A program made the position numbers and the translations under genes. This document shows, one piece after another, positions 61,088 through 64,000 of a stretch of 64,000 bases of DNA (within the stretch, counting starts at the first letter, position 1; every line of letters begins with the position of its first letter). The stretch is from NCBI RefSeq assembly GCF_000471905.2, contig NW_006500351.1, forward strand, positions 1,820,517-1,884,516. Direction: 5' to 3'. The notes below the pieces were generated by a model. It searched no databases, was not told the origin of the DNA, and worked only from the letters and a program-made list of their open reading frames with translations. Source of the stretch: Amborella trichopoda (lineage: Eukaryota; Streptophyta; Magnoliopsida; Amborellales; Amborellaceae).

Positions 61088-63639
61088 TATTTCAGCTTTC
61101 CATTGAAGTTTTGAAAGTGCTTCTTCAACAGCGGAAGGTATTCTGATAGAAGACAAAGCAGATATGAAGGTATGATGAGAGGGAGACACAAAATTGTAAG
61201 ATACGAAGTTTCCTATTGGATGCTGAGTGCACGAACGTGTACCCTTGCGAATAGAAATAGGTAAGTCCAAATTAGAATTCTTTGAGAGGGTAAAAGAGTT
61301 ACCTGGGTCAGGAACAATTTTCGATTCCGGTTTGGCATTTAAGGTATGGTCACTTAGAACTTCGGGTTGTACCATTTTTTTCCTCCTGGTATGCGTCTTC
61401 AACTCCTTCTTTGAATGCGCACCATTCCTTTAAGATAAACCACTCTCTTCAGATAAACATAGTGTGGGAATAGGAAGGGCTGCAACTAATGTGCTTTCTT
61501 CACTAAACTGTATCTTATTCTTCCCCTGAGGAGAGCACTCATGACTTGTAGAGGAGAAGTACGGAACATATTCAAAGAAAGTGACATCCATGGAGACATA
61601 GCGGACCTTGGTAATAGGATCGTAACACTCATACCCCTTTTGATGAGATGATTACCTCAAAAAAATACATTTGTCAGCTTTAGCATCAAGCTTGTTCCTC
61701 TTTGGACCAAGGATGTTGACAAAATATACAACCAAATACCTTGAGAGGTACAGGGATGAACAATTTCAAAAGGAGATTTTCCCTGAAGAACACAAGAGGG
61801 CATGCGGTTTATTAAAAAAGTAGTGAGAATTGCTTAAGACTAGAAAATTTTTGGAACTTTCATTTCCAGTTAAAGAGCTCGGGAGACCTCCAACAAGTGT
61901 CTATTTTTCTCTTAGCTATAACATTCTGATGAGATGTGTATGGAGTCTATGGACAAGTTGTTTGGAACTCAATTCCTTGATCAAGAAGATAATCTTTAAG
62001 CCTGTTTGACTCGTACTCACCCGCATTATTAGACCACAAGACTCTGATTTGTGCATCATATTGAGTCCTAACCATTTTGTGATAGACTTGGAATTGATTA
62101 GCAACTTCATCTTTGTGTTTCACTAGATTGACAATTGTAAATCTAGAACAATCATCCACAAATATAACAAAGAAACGAAATCCAAACATCGATGCAATTG
62201 GTGAAGGATCCACACATTAGAGTGTATAAGAGAGAAAGAAACATCACTCTTCTTATTGATACTGATAGGAAATGAAGTTCTACAATGTTTTGACAACTCA
62301 CAAGTGTATTAGAGAGAAAGAAACATCATTCTTTGTGAGATTACTAATTGGTAGGAGGTTACTAGAAAGATTGGAAACTTGCAAGGTGGATGACAAGTTG
62401 AAAGGAGTAACATGTATGGTTCCCTTTCCCTTGATTGGAATAAGAGAACTATATGCTATTTTAATTGATTCATGATTAGAACGAGGGATATAAGAAGAGA
62501 AAATATCAGTCATACCAGTCATATGTTCAGTTGCCCCAGATGCAATACTCCAAGGGTTTCAGAGCTATCTATAGAGTATGATGTGCTGGTGCGGATATAC
62601 CTGATTGTACTATGTGAGACATAGAGGAGGGAGAAGGGTTTCGAATGGAAGCTTACTTCTTGAGATCCAGAGGCTCTCTTTTAGGAATAGTCACTAACTC
62701 TTCTTGGGGTTCAAAGGAGATGGCATTTTGTTGCCCTTGAGTAACTGGGGCAGTGCTTTCACTGATTGTTGTTGAATTTGCCCTTGGAAAGTTTCGCTTT
62801 GGGAGTCCATCTAGATCCCATCATGTTTCCTTTTTGTATCAAGTCTTCCTATAGTGGGTGCACTTCCTTCTCATCAGATGAGGGGTTTCTACGGCCACGT
62901 CCACCAACTCGGCCTCCACCAAGGCTCCCAAACATCCTCCACATAGATAACCACTAAAACTTGTGAATAGAGCGGATCTTTCAGTTTCACCCATAGACAC
63001 TGCCATTATCTTGCATTGATTTTCTTCATGCTGAAGAAGGGAGGTGATGGAAAAGTCTCACTACCGAGAACATTTGCCTTAATTGTTTCATAGTATCCAT
63101 TAACTCCCCTTAAAAGATAAAAAATCTTCCTTTGATCCAGTCTCTCTTTGTTCCTTTGCACAATAAGAACACTGTATGGGCTGATGCTGACTTAATTCAT
63201 CCCAAAGACTATGTAGATGAGCATAATAGTCTCCTAGTGACAAGTCAACCCTGTTTAAAATCACCGATTTGTTGACCCAATTCATCAAGCCTCGCAATAT
63301 TTTTCTTTTACGAATAGGACTAAGAGACTGCCTCCCATAATTCCTTAGAGGTATTGCAGTCCATAAATGATTGACTCAAATTTGGCTGCATAAAAAATAG
63401 TATCCAATTCATAATAGCCATATCTTTAGCCTCCCAGTCTTGCATATTTAGCATCCTTTAGGTCAGGTTTTTCCATACGGCCGTCAATGTATCCCAGTTT
63501 TTTCTTTCCACACAAAAATAGTCTAACCCCATTCTAAATAGTTGGTTCCATCAAGCCTGGCAGAGCATCTTGAGCGAACCTTAATTGCCCATGAACATGT
63601 CCATTGTATATTACCAATGACAATAGAGAATGTCCCTTT

Positions 63640-64000
63640 CACCTTACAACTGATCTTCATAAGATTTTACTAAAGTTAATTGCACTTTTTCCAAAATGTG
63701 AAAAGATAGGGTTGCGACGAGATCTATACAAATGGGAGTAAAATATGCATATCCACCCCTAGGTACTTTATGATCTAAAGGGAAAATATCTTTGTACACC
63801 TTGTTTTTAGGTTCCATTTCTAAAAAGACCCAAGGTTTCAAACCATATCTGGAGGCATAAAGATTCCATCTATTATATCTATTATATCTTCTAACTTATG
63901 CTTAGTTAATGGAAGAAATCCCAGATATGAATGAGCCATGTATGGGTGAAAATGAATACATAAGTCCCAAAAGATGATATACCATCTTCGAGGTTTATTC
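63640..64000. other. Unassigned sequence upstream of copia gag
   Basis: It could be the copia 5' leader or an older insertion. The minus-strand frame 63841-63644 (65 codons: KPWVFLEMEPKNKVYKDIFP, then DHKVPRGGYAYFTP) reads like real protein, but I cannot assign it. No LTR end is obvious. Confidence 0.45.

Larger units (their letters stand above)
59624..63620 (-). mobile_element. Ty1/copia LTR retrotransposon, antisense, dead
   Basis: Coding order on the minus strand is copia-type: gag (63580-63100; LSLGDYYAHLHSLWDELSQ), protease (62560-62520), integrase (62215-61850; FVIFVDDCSRF), reverse transcriptase (60970-60200; MNAFLQEDIQEEIYV, YVDD at 60514-60525, LKYCLGIEVARSKKGI) and RNase H (60190-59930; VARSSDEAEYRAMAQ). 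Integrase before RT is what separates copia from gypsy. It has numerous stops and frameshifts. The 5' LTR is not identified and may lie beyond 64000. Confidence 0.93.
59173..64000 (+). other. Intron after exon t (open to the right) with a copia element
   Basis: Part 59173-59623 is AT-rich intron with nothing recognised. The rest is filled by the antisense copia element and its 5' flank. The acceptor of the next PI4KA1 exon is not in the window. Confidence 0.85.

Noticed and set aside
59624..63620. Pararetrovirus or gypsy-type element instead of copia
   Set aside because: Integrase precedes RT and the motifs (KARSS-type RNase H, LKYxLGIEVARS) are copia-type. No movement or coat protein is seen.
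1..64000. tRNA, rRNA, CRISPR arrays, bacterial operons or secondary-metabolite gene cluster
   Set aside because: No cloverleaf with A/B boxes, no rRNA core, no regularly spaced repeats and no second host coding gene were seen. The window is a single intron-rich plant gene.

Overview
This is plant nuclear DNA and carries one host gene. The + strand holds 20 consecutive internal exons (922-59172) of the gene for type III phosphatidylinositol 4-kinase alpha (PI4K alpha 1, PI4KA1 in Arabidopsis). The exons join without a frame break into 1326 codons. They run from the N-terminal solenoid through the helical (PIK) region to the start of the catalytic domain. Both ends of the gene lie outside the window: the start codon is to the left, and the catalytic and activation loops are to the right. 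The host is an angiosperm, judging from the protein sequence, the GT-AG introns with T-rich 3' ends, and plant-type L1, RTE, hAT and copia elements. Multi-kilobase introns suit a long-intron lineage such as a magnoliid or a woody eudicot, but I cannot name the species.

Intron size is bimodal. Fourteen introns are 81-1233 bp (1233 bp is the longest of these). Five are long: 18.8 kb (3172-21963), 13.6 kb (22426-36066), 3.8 kb (37090-40915), 8.9 kb (41131-50006) and 5.3 kb (53008-58327). A sixth exceeds 4.8 kb and runs off the right edge. Most recognisable material in the long introns is mobile DNA.

Layout of the introns. 3.2-22.0 kb: five or more fragments of one plant L1 family whose ORF2 ends in an RNase H domain, a 437-bp MITE with a 9-bp target duplication, a complete RTE element with a 14-bp target duplication, and a hAT BED-finger fragment. 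22.4-36.1 kb: two more L1 fragments and a complete but dead 3.9-kb hAT element with an 8-bp target duplication, which itself contains a fold-back MITE. 37.1-40.9 kb: a hAT-type MITE and a 0.68-kb tandem duplication whose second copy was later hit by an L1. 41.1-50.0 kb: a 58-bp RTE tail insertion between 22-bp target duplications, and several unclassified repeats. 53.0-58.3 kb: another L1. 59.2-64.0 kb: a decayed Ty1/copia element in antisense orientation.

I see no tRNA, rRNA, CRISPR or second host gene, and nothing that looks like a new biological system. The points of interest are how the kinase exons stay intact amid this load, the exact element boundaries that can be read, the relative ages they imply, and the ways individual elements died.
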